Below, piece by piece: positions 37,368 to 49,100 of a stretch of 64,000 nt of DNA. Source of the DNA: Cladorhizidae sp. MBARI D1340-BT2 (lineage: Eukaryota > Porifera > Demospongiae > Poecilosclerida > Cladorhizidae); NCBI GenBank assembly GCA_028752905.1, contig JAQNBH010000014.1, positions 23,686,162-23,750,161 on the forward strand, written 5' to 3'. The notes below the pieces were generated by a model. That model saw only the letters and a list, made by a program, of their open reading frames with translations, was not told where the DNA came from and did not search any database. A program made the translations under genes and the position numbers. The number at the start of each line of letters is the position of its first letter. Position 1 is the stretch's first letter.

Positions 37368-37539
37368 GCACAGCCAAGATATATAACATGGGAGAGATGG
37401 GGGCTTATGGGACCATGTACAAGATGGTCCCAGAGACCACTCGAGAATTTGCCAATAAGAATGTCTGCTTCAAGATTCCTGGCTCGGAGGGGCAGCTGTT
37501 GTACCTCAAGGAATACTTCCTGACATGTCCAACTACCAG
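37368..37539 (+). CDS. Exon 2 of 26/29 kDa cysteine protease-like gene
   Basis: Follows a ctgcag acceptor and joins exon 1 in phase 1. It encodes TAKIYNMGEMGAYGTMYKMV, PETTREFANKNVCFKIPG and, in another frame, VVPQGILPDMSNYQ before the donor GTAAGG. The family has the same order ('GTSYK..PVTTE..N...CF.V.G.....PQ.ILPDM'). The frame changes around the G run at 37489-37492, and the exon is 172 nt, one short of what the phases require. This is either a real frameshift or a base dropped in a homopolymer. Confidence 0.7.
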
Positions 37540-38330
37540 GTAAGGGACTCTCTTGTGTGTGTGTATATACATTTATATATGTGTATAATAGAGCATTAGT
37601 AAGGTCACAGGTGTTCTATATATAGCAGGGCAATGTAATTAACAGTGATGTCATTTGTTCTATATATAGTAAGAATGCTAGGCATCGAGTGGTGAGCAAA
37701 AAAAGAAAGTTAGAATAGAATATGTTGATGAACTGAGTAACTATGTTCATCAGGCTGTTGGCCATGCAGCACATTTTCACCCACATGTGCAGCTATTTAT
37801 TTTTGTGCATTCTAATAGTGTCTCGTTGAGGATTAAGCTATGGCTATAAATATTGTGGTTATGTGGTTATGCGGGGAATAAGCTCAAGTGGTGGTGGTGG
37901 GGGGCTTGCGGGGGTTATTAGGGTCTTGGTTTGGGGGCTTGCGGGGGTTATTAGGGTCTTGGTTTGGGGGCTTGCGGGGGTTATTAGGGTCTTGGGTGGT
38001 TGTTTTGTCTTATTTAAGGCTGGCTTGTTCTGCTGTCTGGTAAGGGGTGATATCAGCTATTAAACGTGCAGCATGTTCACACTTTGACATAGCACAGCCT
38101 GGCCAGTCGAACTGTATCTGTTGCCCGGCGCTCTCTCTTGATCATTCAGTAGATATGACAACCATTCTTAAGCTTGCATTATTTAAGGCTGGACCCATTC
38201 ATATTTTTCTTATGGGTGAACGTACATTGAATACATATATAGATACATATGCCACTCCTGGCAATGCCAAGTCTTCCCTCCAACTCCCTGCACTGAGGGG
38301 GTCGCTTACCACACCAATATCTGGGGCTTA
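37540..38330. other. Intron 2, proximal part
   Basis: Contains three copies of a 31-bp G-rich unit (gcgggggttattagggtctt) at 37905-37997, with G-runs that could form G-quadruplexes. A segment at 38213-38275 matches the dispersed repeat near 14095. No gene is seen. Confidence 0.5.
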
Positions 38331-38660
38331 GGGGGACAATCTCATTTTAGTTGAAAGTGTTAAAAAAAACCCTTGTGCTTACCACTTTATAGTTCCATAG
38401 ATTCTGCAAACTTCATGGACTTGATATATAGCTCAAAAGATAGGTCTCTCTGTGTGCTCTCTTTTGATAATAAAACATTTTTCAAAGGTATAACTATAGC
38501 CAAGCTACTGGAGCTAAAGTGGAGGGAACCTCAAAACCTGATTGCCTGGTTTTGCCGCATAAATATCTCAAGATTGCCAAGTGCTAGAGAATTGAAATTA
38601 GCACCAGTGGCTAGAGGAAGCTCTACTCTATGCAACAACTTGTTTCATTAGGCGCTAAAA
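38331..38660. mobile_element. Half-copy of the 20213 foldback family
   Basis: Begins agggggacaatctcatttt and continues with accactttatagttccatag, gctcaaaagataggtctctc and aggcgctaaaac, in the same order as one arm and interior of the foldback at 20213-20737. The opposite arm is absent and is replaced by a C-run and unrelated DNA. Confidence 0.7.
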
Positions 38661-39763
38661 CGCAAGTACCCCCCCCCCCCCCCACACACACATTTGTTGC
38701 ATCCACACTAGCACCAAAATAAACCGTACGAGCAACAATCAGCTTACAGACAAAATCATATAAGTACTGTAGTTGAGATGGAGTTTGTTTTTGCATCCTT
38801 TTCTTGCTGGTCAGCTACCTACAGATGCGTAGGAAACATTTTCTGTGGAGAAGAAAGAAGAGAGCACTGAGGGTAAGGTAGAACCAATGAAGGTTGTGAC
38901 TGCGTAAAACTTCAGAAGTCCAGATGCATGGTGTATAAACATAGCAACAGTTCTCTAGCTATGTAGTTGGTCTAGCTAGCTACTCTAGTTAGGTAGTTTG
39001 GCTGCAGGCCACAGATAGTATACAGCTAGCTCCAAAGCGAAAACGCGAGTGAATAAAATTCTTTTCAACGCAAACTCACGTAGTTATTTGAACGCTTTAA
39101 GGGGCAGTTGCCACAACTCATTAATTATTCATGGGATATACTTTACCCAGATACCTTAGCTCATAAGCTTTTCAATGGTATCTACAACTTTGAATTCTCA
39201 TAAGTGTGAGGCAACAGTCATAACACCCCCCAACCTGAACGGGGGAGGAGGGAGGGAATTCCTCTGCAGCACTGACAGCAATACTTGCCATAAAAGGACA
39301 TGCCATGAGTGTTGTTTTCATCACAAGACTTAGTGGCTGGAAGTGATGTAACCACAGAAGCGCCAAATGAGAGTCACATGTATGTGGTCAATATAAAAGG
39401 ATGTATATACAAAGAACACAACAACAACAAAAGAAATCAAAGGGTTCGTACTGAACCATCTCTGCTGCAAGCTGCTCCTCCTGGGCAGGGACTCGGTCCA
39501 GCCTCATTGACGTCACATCTTCTTAATAAGTTTCATCCCTGCACGCCAGATTCGCACCTCATCTGAGGTATGCAGTGAAGCCACTGCTGTTGGCTCACAG
39601 TGGAGGTGGAGTAACTCCAATATACCACTCTTCAGTGCCTCTCGACCAGAGTTGAAGGCGATCACTTTGGCAGTAATGTCCACAATCAATAGAGGAAGAG
39701 ATGTCTTGTCTTTGGGCACCGATCCCAAATGAGTGCATTGAAGGACTCATTCTGGTTGAGGCA
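38661..39763. other. Intron 2, distal part, no gene called
   Basis: The - strand open frame at 39513-39728 (DITAKVIAFNSGREALKSG, HTSDEVRIWRAGMKLIKK) looks protein-like in composition, but I do not recognise it and no splice context supports it. Nothing else is seen. Confidence 0.3.
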
Positions 39764-39909
39764 TCCTTAATATTGTATTTCTGTCTCCTTTACCTTGCAG
39801 TACGTGGGGGACTACACCTACAACGGTGTTGAGACGTCCTTAATATTGTATTTCTGTATCCTTTCCCTTGCAGTATGTGGGGGAATACACCTACAACGGC
39901 GTTGAGACT
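39764..39909 (+). repeat. 73-bp tandem duplication of the exon 3 acceptor and start
   Basis: 39764-39836 and 39837-39909 are about 90% identical. Each contains a pyrimidine tract, a cttgcag acceptor and the codons YVG(D/E)YTYNGVET. Only the downstream copy continues as an open exon. Use of the upstream acceptor would read through into intron-derived sequence and shift the frame. Confidence 0.9.
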
Positions 39910-39984
39910 TCCGTCTACTTGTCATACTTCAGTGAAGGCGGGAAGAACAACAACTATACACTCCTCGTCGACAAGAAAACCAAG
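39874..39984 (+). CDS. Exon 3 of 26/29 kDa cysteine protease-like gene
   Basis: A 111-nt, phase-0 exon after cccttgcag. It encodes YVGEYTYNGVETSVYLSYF and then SEGGKNNNYTLLVDKKTK, ending at GTGAGT. This corresponds to the family segment '..F.GE.TLNG..C..W.......NKYTLWV' preceding the cathepsin-like part. With exons 1 and 2 it gives about 155 residues of the N-terminal domain. The papain-like domain (Gln, Cys, His, Asn) is not found anywhere downstream in the window, so intron 3 exceeds 24 kb or the gene is truncated. Confidence 0.7.
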
Positions 39985-40454
39985 GTGAGTGACGACTCAC
40001 GATTGCATGGTTGGGTACTTGGTCGGAGTGTTTGTGTGTGCTCTACACTGTAGTGTGGGGAGGGGGTGGGGGGTGCATGTACCCCCTAATAGAAAACCCC
40101 TCTTCCCTTTGTTAAGACTCAACTCAGTTGTGTGAACTTTGGGACTGACAAATGGATTACCGATGCTCTAAGTTCAAAGTTTAATTCATGACAGCATGGT
40201 CCTGTTAGTTTCAGGGGGTAAATTTTGTGCATTGGAAATGTTCATGAAAACAGTGAAAATATAAACCCCTCAAATATTCCAGCCCATGTGCTCATTCCTT
40301 GAATAGCTGAGTGGGTGACCAGAGAACCTTTTCATGAGAGGGTTCTCTTGAGGGCTTAGGCTAATGAGTTCCCCCTCCCCCCCTTAGGAATAGAAATAGT
40401 CTTGGGACCATCCTGTTAATCTCAGCCACAACATGTCAACCAGGGAAACACTCG
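39985..40454. other. Start of intron 3, no gene seen
   Basis: Unique DNA with G-rich and C-rich runs. No motif recognised. Confidence 0.4.
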
Positions 40455-40952
40455 AGATAAGATCAGACACACATCCCCACTGCCTGTAACTAAGCAACAC
40501 CAGGCACACATCCCTGCTGCGTGTTGCGTGTAACTAAGCAACACCAGGCACGCATCCCTGCTGCCTGTAGCTAAGCAACACCAGGCACACATCCCTACTG
40601 CCTGTATCTAAGCAACACCAGGCACACATCCCTACTGCCTGTAACTAAGCAACACCAGGCACACATCTCTGCTGCCTGTATTAAGCAACACCAGGCACAT
40701 ATCCCTACTGCCTGTATCTAAGCAACACCAGGCACACATCCCTGCTGCCTGTATCTAAGCAACACCAGGCACATATCCCTACTGCCTGTATCTAAGCAAC
40801 ACCAGGCACATATCCCTACTGCCTGTATCTAAGCAACCAGGCACACATCCCTGCTGCCTGTATCTAAGCAACACCGGGCACATATCCCTGCTGCCTGTAT
40901 CTAAGCAACACCAGGCACACATCCCTGCTGCCTGTAACTAAGCAACACCAGA
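40455..40952 (+). repeat. 37-bp minisatellite (~13 copies)
   Basis: The unit is ccaggcacacatccctgctg followed by cctgtaactaagcaaca, with variants such as catatccctactg and gtatctaag. Confidence 0.95.
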
Positions 40953-41015
40953 CACTTCCTATAGTATACCGGACACTTCCTATAGTATACTGGACACTTC
41001 CTGTGATATACTAGG
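40953..41015 (+). repeat. ~21-bp tandem repeat (3 copies)
   Basis: ggacacttcctatagtatac and variants repeat three times directly after the 37-bp array. Confidence 0.85.
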
Positions 41016-41084
41016 ATAGCTCCTTCAAGTCCTGACCCGACTCCTTACACTGCAAACAACAAGTAACTACCTCAATCAGACATT

Positions 41085-41242
41085 GATGGCTATGTTGATG
41101 GTTATGTTGATGGTTATGTTGATGGTTATGTTGATGGTTATGTTGATGGTTATGTTGATGGTTATGTTGATGGTTATGTTGATGATTATGTTGATGGTTA
41201 TGTTGATGGTTATGTTGATGGTTATGTTGATGGTTATGTTGC
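41085..41242 (+). repeat. 12-bp tandem repeat (~13 copies)
   Basis: The unit atgttgatggtt repeats with one variant copy (atgttgatgatt). The - strand frame reads HNHQ repeats, which is repeat translation rather than a gene. Confidence 0.95.
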
Positions 41243-41789
41243 CCAGTGTTCCTGTATAGTTTAGCTAAAACTGTTAACATGCCCAATGAATTGTGGGGAC
41301 ATGATGTTTGAGAATTATGTCTTGTTCATCATCTGTGCTTCTGCCTGGTCTCTTGGGAAGGGGGTTCGGTTAGGGGAAGGAAATCCCTCTTTCCCCCCAC
41401 ATACACAGGAGCATGCTAGGTGTCTGTTGTAGGTAGGTGGGTCGGTACAGTGGAATCATCTTGCCCCTGGGCTCCTCACAACCCAACCAGGTGCTCTTGT
41501 CCACCAAGTAACTACTGTAGGAACAAGCAATGATAAATAATACTCCCAGCATAGTTGTACACCAGCTAGTATGATAATCAACTCTTTACAACTGTGTACA
41601 AGTAGGGGTGCCTCGTTCGAGTGTGTGGTGTGTAAGGTATTTCCTGCATTGGTTCCCCCCCCCCCCCCCCCCCCCGGAGGGATATCTAGTACTGCCAGAG
41701 TGTGTGCTTAGTGATGTACCAGGTTCAATACATTCCTTGGGTTCTGAAGTACTTATAGTACTTGGGACTAGATGAGATATCCCTAGCCC
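41243..41789. other. No gene seen
   Basis: Unique DNA with a ~22-base C homopolymer near 41656-41680. Confidence 0.4.
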
Positions 41790-42640
41790 TAGAATAACCC
41801 TAGTTCTAAAATGCTCTTAGTCTTAGCCCTGGCCATAGCCCTAGCTCTAGAATACTCCTAGCCTTAGCCCTGGTCAACCCTAGCTCTAGAATACTCTTAG
41901 ACTAAGCCCTGACCATAGCCCTAGCTCGAGATTACTCCTAGCCTTGGCCCTAGCTCTAGAATACTCCTAGCCTTGGCCCTAGCTCTAGAATACTCTTAGC
42001 CTTGGCCCTAGCTCTAGAATACTCCTAGCCTTGGCCCTAGCTCTAGAATACTCTTAGCCTTGGCCCTAGCTCTAGAATACTCCTAGCCTTGGCCCTAGCT
42101 CTAGAATACTCCTAGCCTTGGCCCTAGCTCTAGAATACTCTTAGCCTTGGCCCTAGCTCTAGAATACTCTTAGCCTTGGCCCTAGCTCTAGAATACTCTT
42201 AGCCTTGGCCCTAGCTCTAGAATACTCTTAGCCTTGGCCCTAGCTCTAGAATACTCCTAGCCTTGGCCCTAGCTCTAGAATACTCCTAGCCTTGGCCCTA
42301 GCTCTAGAATACTCTTAGCCTTGGCCCTAGCTCTAGAATACTCTCAGCCGTGGCCCTAGCTCTAGAATACTCTTAGCCTTGGCCCTAGCTCTAGAATACT
42401 CTTAGCCTTGGCCCTAGCTCTAGAATACTCTTACCTTGGCCCTAGCTCTAGAATACTCTTAGCTTTGGCCCTAGCTCTAGAATACTCCTAGCCTTGGCCC
42501 TTGCTCTAGAATCCTAGCCTTGGCCCTAGCTCTAGAATACTCTTAGCCTCTAGAATACTCTTAGCCTTAGCCCTAATCTAGAATATAGAATACTCCTAGA
42601 CTAAGCCCTGACCATAGCCCTTGCTCTAGATTACTCCTAG
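41790..42640 (+). repeat. 29-bp minisatellite (~20+ copies) with degenerate edges
   Basis: The core unit is ccttggccctagctctagaa followed by tactcttag, alternating ctcttag and ctcctag. The edges (41790-41940 and 42540-42640) hold older, diverged units with inserted phrases such as ccctgaccatagccctag. This pattern is expected when an array is homogenised from its middle. Confidence 0.95.
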
Positions 42641-43847
42641 CCTTGAACCTAGCGATGATTCCAGTATCCATGCTGTTGGCACCCTCACCGAGGGACATCC
42701 CTCCAAGTGTCCAGGAATCCCGGGGTATTGTATGTAGGAAAGGGTGTGGCAGTACTGGACATGTAGAAGGAAGGTTCCGCAGGCACAGGTAGTTGGAGTC
42801 TTGATGGACCGGCCACTAAACAAGGGTAAAGACAACTAGAGGGCATGCACAGTTGGACCTCAACCCCCAGAGAGGCTTGAACTTGGCATGCACTTGTGAA
42901 TCCAGCCTGCCAGTGCGCACCTCATCCTCCCTATTACTAGCCCGTGCCAAGGAGGTGAGGTGTCCTTGTCAGTGCCATCCTCAGACGCCGCTCTTATCCT
43001 CATAATCCAACCAGCAGGCCAGATCTGTCAAGCTCCTCTCTAATTAAAGGCAATTGTGGCTCCACCTACTTCACACATGTCATGTTGGGCATGTACGATC
43101 ACACCCTTCACCAAATCTGTGCTCTTATATAACCCTTCAATTGCTATGAGATATTGTAAGTCTATTAGAAGACCCTTTACCAATCGCTATGAGATATTGT
43201 AAGTTTATTAGTTACCAATTGTTATGAGATATTGTAACTTCTGTTCTTGTGACCACTGAGCCAATGACAGGATGACCCTTTACCGATTCCTATGGGAAAC
43301 TACATGCCTGTGGTTTTATATAGCACTGAGCATGCACAGCCAGACATGCATGTGGTGTACATGTGATCAATGGGTGTGTTCTTGTTTTAATGCTAATCAT
43401 CTTTAATTGATGTAAGCATGCTATTTGGTCTCTAATCTGGTCAACATTTCCTAACTGCATGGTTGTAATATCATTAAAGGAGCCATGGCACATGTGTAGT
43501 ATTCTAAGGAAGTGTCTAGTATACTACAGGAAGTGCTGTAATGAGAGTCATGAAGTAGTACAGTAGATCATGCACAGGAAAATTAGTGGGTGGGTGTGGC
43601 TAGAGATTAGCACGTGAAAGCTGTTGTGGTATCTAAGGCTTATGCTACCAGGCACCAGACTCCATATCAGTTAAAATATTAATAAGAATTAACAGAATAC
43701 AAGTCCAGACATTCTCAAAAACCAAGCCTCCTGTGACCTGCACGTGGGGCCCCTAAATAGGCTCCCAGAAGCATGCCACATTTGTTACTAAATTTAACTA
43801 TTACATCATCAACACATGATCTACAGTACATGTATAAATTAAGGGTT
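42641..43847. other. No gene seen
   Basis: Contains three degenerate repeats of gctatgagatattgtaagt at 43143-43245. The region just below 43848 may include the rest of the gypsy 3' LTR, whose end I cannot define. Confidence 0.35.
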
Positions 43848-44028
43848 CAGAGTTTGTATTAGTCATGAGATCTGGATGATCTCATGGGTTCATCTTGGGT
43901 CCATCCTTTGATCTGGTCTACAGTCATCTGTCTGTTCTTGCAGGCCCAGAGTGTGACTGTGGTCTTGCGCTCGTAGCTTCGTGGGCGTAGTGCTTGTGGA
44001 TGTTTTCTGTGTTATAGGTTCCACAACA
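43848..44028 (-). repeat. 3' LTR of the gypsy-like element
   Basis: Matches 50710-50885 at roughly 93% by eye, including aggcccagagtgtgactgtg and cgctcgtagcttcgtgggcg. It starts TGTTGTGG on the - strand immediately after a purine-rich tract. Its 3' boundary may extend below 43848, because the partner LTR is probably truncated. Confidence 0.8.
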
Positions 44029-44047
44029 CTCCCCTCCACCCTCCTGC
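44029..44047 (-). promoter_or_regulatory. Polypurine tract
   Basis: On the - strand AGGAGGGTGGAGGGGAG directly precedes the TGTTGTGG start of the 3' LTR. This is the expected site and composition of the plus-strand primer of an LTR element, and it fixes the 5' edge of the LTR. Confidence 0.8.
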
Positions 44048-44129
44048 AGGAATGGTGCCATCATCGACTCTTCGGAGTGGTCGACAGAGGCCCATGCCTG
44101 TCGAGACAGGCCGTCTGCATTGCCATTTG

Positions 44130-46196
44130 TCTTTCCAGCTCTGTGGCGGATGGTAAAGTTGAAGGGTTGGCGTCATAGAGACCATCTTGTTCTACGGCCT
44201 CCAGCATCCCTCACCTAATCCAGGTATTTCAGACACGGATGGTCTGTGACAGCTTCAAACTGGACTCCAGTCAGGTATACTTGGAAGTGTCGGATGCTGT
44301 CCACAATGGCCAGGCACTCCTTGTCCACTGCTGCAAAGTTGCTCTCACGGGGCAGTAGCTTCCTTGAGTAGAAAGCTACCTTGTCCACTGCTGCAAAGTT
44401 GCTCTCACGGGGCAGTAGCTTCCTTGAGTAGAAAGCTACTGGTAGATCCTGGCCGTGGGGGTCTCTTTGACTCAGCACAGCTCCTATGCCCACGTCGGAG
44501 GCATCGGTGTGCATGACAAACTGCTTGGAGTGATTTGGTCTGGGTCAGTGGTCAGGCTGGTCTTGAGAGTTTGGAAAGCTTTCTCCTCCGTTTCGCTCCA
44601 GCTGACTCTATCGGGTCGGCAGTCCTTGGTGAGGTCAGAGAGAGGTGTAGCAATGGTCGAGAAATTGTTGACAAATCTTCTATAATAGCCGGCCAGGCCC
44701 AAGAACGATCTCACATCCTTTTTCTTGATGGGCCTCCGGAATTGTTGAATAGCCTGTATCTTGGGAATGTCTGGCTTCACCTTGCCTCTTCCCACTGTGT
44801 GCCCAAGGTACAGGCATTCCCTCATGGCTAGCTGGCACTTCTTGGCCTTGACGGTGTGTCCGGCCTTTCTGATTCTATCTAAAGCATCTTGAACGAGGCT
44901 GACATGGTCTTCCCAGGACTTGCTAAAGATCACTACATCATCCAAGTATGCCGCGACATGGTCTGATGCGTCCCCAGAAATGGCGTTCATCATTCGTTGA
45001 AAAACTGCCGGGGCACCCATCAGACCAAACGGCATCTTGGTAAACTGGTATTTACCAAATGAGGTAATGAATGCAGTCTTCTCCTGGGAGGCTTTCTCCG
45101 CTGGTACCTGCCAGTAGCCCTTTGTGAGGTCAAGTGTGGTTATATATTGTGCAGTGGTCAGTTCGTCTATCATGTCCTCTATTCTGGGCATTGGGTATAT
45201 CTGGGCATTGGGAAGGGATCAGGCTTGGTGAGCCTGTTGAGCTTCCTGTAATCTATCACGGGTTTGAGTGTCCCATCCTTATTCTGGACCATGACCAGTG
45301 GGGAGGACCAGGCGGTGTGATGATACCAGCTGCAAGCATCTGCTGGACTTCTTGCTTGACTGCTGGTATCTGTGAGTGTGCTAACCTGTACGGGGGTGAA
45401 CACATTGGTCTGGTATGACCTGTCTCATGGAGATGGATGTTTCTGGCGTGGTGGTACCAGGAGCATTGATGAAAACATCCTCGTTCTGCTGCAGGAAGGT
45501 GGTCATCTGGTCGTACTGCTCTGGGCTCAGTTCCTGATTGATGTCGATGCTGTCAAGACCAGGAGTGGGTTCCCAGCTGGGGAGGTCGTCTATGTCCTCT
45601 GAGGCTGTTGAGAGGAGACACACTGCTGAGGTGCCATCGTTGCCGAAAGTTCACCTGATAGGTCCTCGGCTTAGGGTTGGACCTCGTCTTCTGTACTTGG
45701 TAGGTTGTGTCAGAGAGTTTCGTGAAGATGGTGAAAGGTCCCTGCCAACTACCCAGCAGCTTCACCTTTGTTGAGGGTTTGAGGACAAGAACTTGATCTC
45801 CAATCTCGTAGGAAGTCGTCCTGGCTCCTTTGTCGTAATATTCCTTCGTCTCTTTTGCCTGTGGCTCTAGCATGGTGGCCAACTCCGTGGCCTTCTCGAG
45901 ATGTGCTTATGTTTGGGTCAGGAAGGTCACTACATCCCCCCTGAAGAGTCAGAGCCAGTCCACTGTCTTTTTAGGATGTCTAGTGGTCCCTTTGGGCTTC
46001 TCCCAAAGGTGAGTTCAAATGGTGGAAGATGTGGTGATGTGTGGTGTCTCTCTGCAGGCAGACAGAATATAGGGCAGTGCCCATTGTCCTCCAAACTGCT
46101 CGGTGGATTTCCTCAGGCCACATTGAATCTTTCAACCATCCCATCAGTTTGGGGGTGGTAGGCTGAGGTCTTGATTGATTTGATTCCCATCATGGG
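44130..46196 (-). pseudogene. gypsy pol, downstream part: integrase end, RT, RNase H
   Basis: On the - strand: KSIKTSAYHPQTDGMVERFN (integrase core end, with the catalytic-Glu region); then QVLVLKPSTKVKLLGSWQGP and FRQRW (integrase C-terminus); a linker with LSPEQYDQMTTFLQQNEDVF; RT motifs PLVMVQNKDGTLKPVIDYRK, TTLDLTKGYWQVP, MPFGLMGAPAVFQRMM and AAYLDDVVIFS (catalytic YLDD); connection FLGLAGYYRRFV; RNase H HTDASDVGIGAVLSQ and IRHRAGKTNGNADGLSR. Frameshifts lie near 45620 (between integrase and RT), near 45190-45400 and near 44500. A 60-bp in-frame duplication sits in RNase H. The catalytic residues shown are intact but the frame is broken. Confidence 0.9.
44319..44438 (-). repeat. 60-bp in-frame tandem duplication in RNase H
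   Basis: 44319-44378 and 44379-44438 are identical, duplicating the RNase H segment VAFYSRKLLPRESNFAAVDK. The duplication keeps frame but would add 20 residues in the fold. Confidence 0.95.
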
Positions 46197-49100
46197 CAGG
46201 GTTTCATTTAGAAAGTTGTCCAAGGGGGGGAAACTGGAGGAATCTGGATATTAAGGGGGGGTAGTCCAAGGGCTGCCGAAACCCCCCCTCCCCCCCCAGT
46301 CTATATAACTGCCACTGTGATTTTATGTTAGTTTAAGCCCTGGTGTTTACAAAAATGCTTGATATACATGAAATTTTTGGTTGCAAGTATGGTAAATGAG
46401 CAATCCAAGATGGCCTCTGTGCACTGCTGGCTAAATTTGATACAAATACTTTTTTTAATATCCAATTGATGTAAAATATGTGTAAATATGTGTAATATAA
46501 TTTGGGATTGGAGAAATTCATTGGAGACACAATTTGTCCATTTTGAGGTCTTCATTGTAAAAAAAATATGGCCACTGATGAGGTTAAAAATAGCAGTTGA
46601 TTTAAGTTTGCATAGGTTCGTAATTAATTAGGCAGTGTCAATTGGATAGTAGTATCAACTTGATTTATGTTTTTTTCATGTACGTTTCTTTTTATTAGTA
46701 GTAACTTATGAATAGACTTGGTTTTGTTTTACTAATTAATTAACTGCATCCCTGTATTCAATCTTGCGTAGTCTTTTGTCTGTTAGCTACCTTTGTTTGG
46801 CTAGTATATAGCCTGTTCATTGTTAGCCAGCTTATTGTGTTACCAGGGCCCTTCTCTGTGGACTAGTTGTATATAAAGGTTCAAATATACAGATAATTTG
46901 TATAATTGATGTTGCACATTATAATCTTCAGAATTCATTGAAACTTGAAAGCAAGGTGAGGCAGCCATTAGTTAGCTGTTGCAGACTAGCTACTAGAGTT
47001 AGCTACTAGAGTTTGTGTAATTTTTAATTGTTCCAGGTGGGTAATAATGGCTGATGAGAAACCAGATTGTATTATCTGTCATACACCAGGATGCAAGGAT
47101 TCAGTTAGCAAAGCAATCTTTGAATCAATACAAAAAGCTGCAAGGACACGTCAGTTAATTGGCAAAAAGAGTCTGAGCAGTGTGGCAGTATTATCTGAAG
47201 GCATCCCTGATAGCATTGTAAATCATAGGCATGGCTACCATCGTAAGTGTTATCAGCGTTTCATATCAACTTCAAGAATTACTAAACGAAAACATAGTGA
47301 GATTGAAGATTGAATGTGATGAGGTTAAAAATCCTCGCAAAAAAAGCAAATCCAACACATCAACTCTACTTCCTCAGGATCATTGCTTCTTGTGTTGTAA
47401 GAGGGTGAAAAAGCATAACCAAAAGTTTGATAAACTGATCAAGTTAGCTTCTAAGTCACGTGAGTCTGAAATTAAAGAGTTAAATCAAGATCCTAAACTC
47501 ACCATGTATGTGAACATGTGGATAATGAAATCATCAAGGGAGCACACGTATAACGTATCACAATGTTGAGGGAGAGATACCTTGAATATTTGCTATGTTA
47601 TCATCCTAGATTCTATAGTCAGGACTACAAAACATACAAACTCAAGGCTAAACTAATGAAACACTTCGGCCATACCATCAAATTCTGGCAACCAAACTAC
47701 CTCGGTGAACTAGTATATGTATTCCAGTCATGTTCCACAAGGTGCTGCAAATGAAGTTGCATTTGAAGCTGCTGCTTCCGATTCAAGGATTCTTGACATT
47801 GTTGGAGATTGCTGAAATGCATGAAAAAAAGAGTTGTTAGGGCAGCACAAATTAGGAAGTCTGAAGAGGCAGTTAAGGACTATATATGAACACGATCAAA
47901 AGCTATATCAATCCATTTGACACTGAGAGACAAAACGTTATTGTATGCCTTTCCTCTGGAATTCCTGCATCTCAAGAACTCGTCGTTGACCTCCTTGATG
48001 ATACACCTGGAGAGAGAGCATTGAAAGACTTCCTGGAACTGCGAATATCTGGAGGCTTTGTAAAATTTCATGAGCCAATCAAGAAGAGGAACCGTCTGAC
48101 ATTCCAAAGCAAGCAGAGAGAAAGACTATCAAGGCCAAGAACAAATGTATTTCTATACAAGCTCAGCGCAATTTGTTTCGGCAGCTCGTCCTTTTATCTG
48201 CTCAACATAACATCAGTTTGGAGAAAGCATTGTCAATTGAACTTGGAGTGATTCCTTGGAGTATGGCAACTGCAGGCGGATGCCCACTGAAAACAGACAA
48301 ATCAACACTCCTGCATCATCTTGAAGGGGACTTCCAGATAAGTGAGAGACCACATAATGCTGCTACCATCATTGATGTTGCAGCACACATCCAGGCTCAA
48401 TCAATCATTCCAAGAACCTTTGAGGAACTAGCAGAGCAATTGTGGAATACCTTGCCTAAAACTCACCGTGTCAATTTTGTAAATGACACCTACATTCAGG
48501 CATCCGTTGAGATTTCAAAAGCTTCTTGTCGAACAATCTGAACAAGAGCCAGCTCTCAAAGTTTATCTTGAAGGAATGGCAGTCTCCAAAATATGCCTCT
48601 AGGCTAGAGGGTCGCCAGGTCATGTTTAGTCTAGGTAAAGAGTGCTGGGAATTGACAAGTGATGGTGTTGAGTTGTACTCACTGACCTACGATGGTCTTA
48701 TCAGCAATCGGGTTAAAAAAAGGAGGAGGATCGATATCAATGCAGTGCGACATTACATTGGTGCCAGTGTTAGTGAAGCAGTCCTAGGCTTTCATGCATT
48801 CACCGACTGTGACACTACTAGTGCATTTATGGGAAAGGGGAAGGTCAAGCCTTACAAGAAAATGCTGAGTGATCCTGCATTCATTAGCACTTTTGGCCAG
48901 CTGGGTATGCATGAAATTGTCACTGAAGAGGATCATAAGGTGTTGGAGAAATTTACATGTGGTATATACGGCTTGAAGACCACATCTTTTATCAATAGCT
49001 GCAGGTTTAATATTTTCTTCCAACGCTTTTCAACAAGGAAATCTAAAGGACTACTGAGCACTGACATTGGCATAGATATCATCCTACTCCCACCTCGCCA

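Noticed and set aside
41085..41286. His/Asn/Gln-rich protein on the - strand
   Set aside because: Translation of a 12-bp tandem repeat with no conserved flanking sequence.
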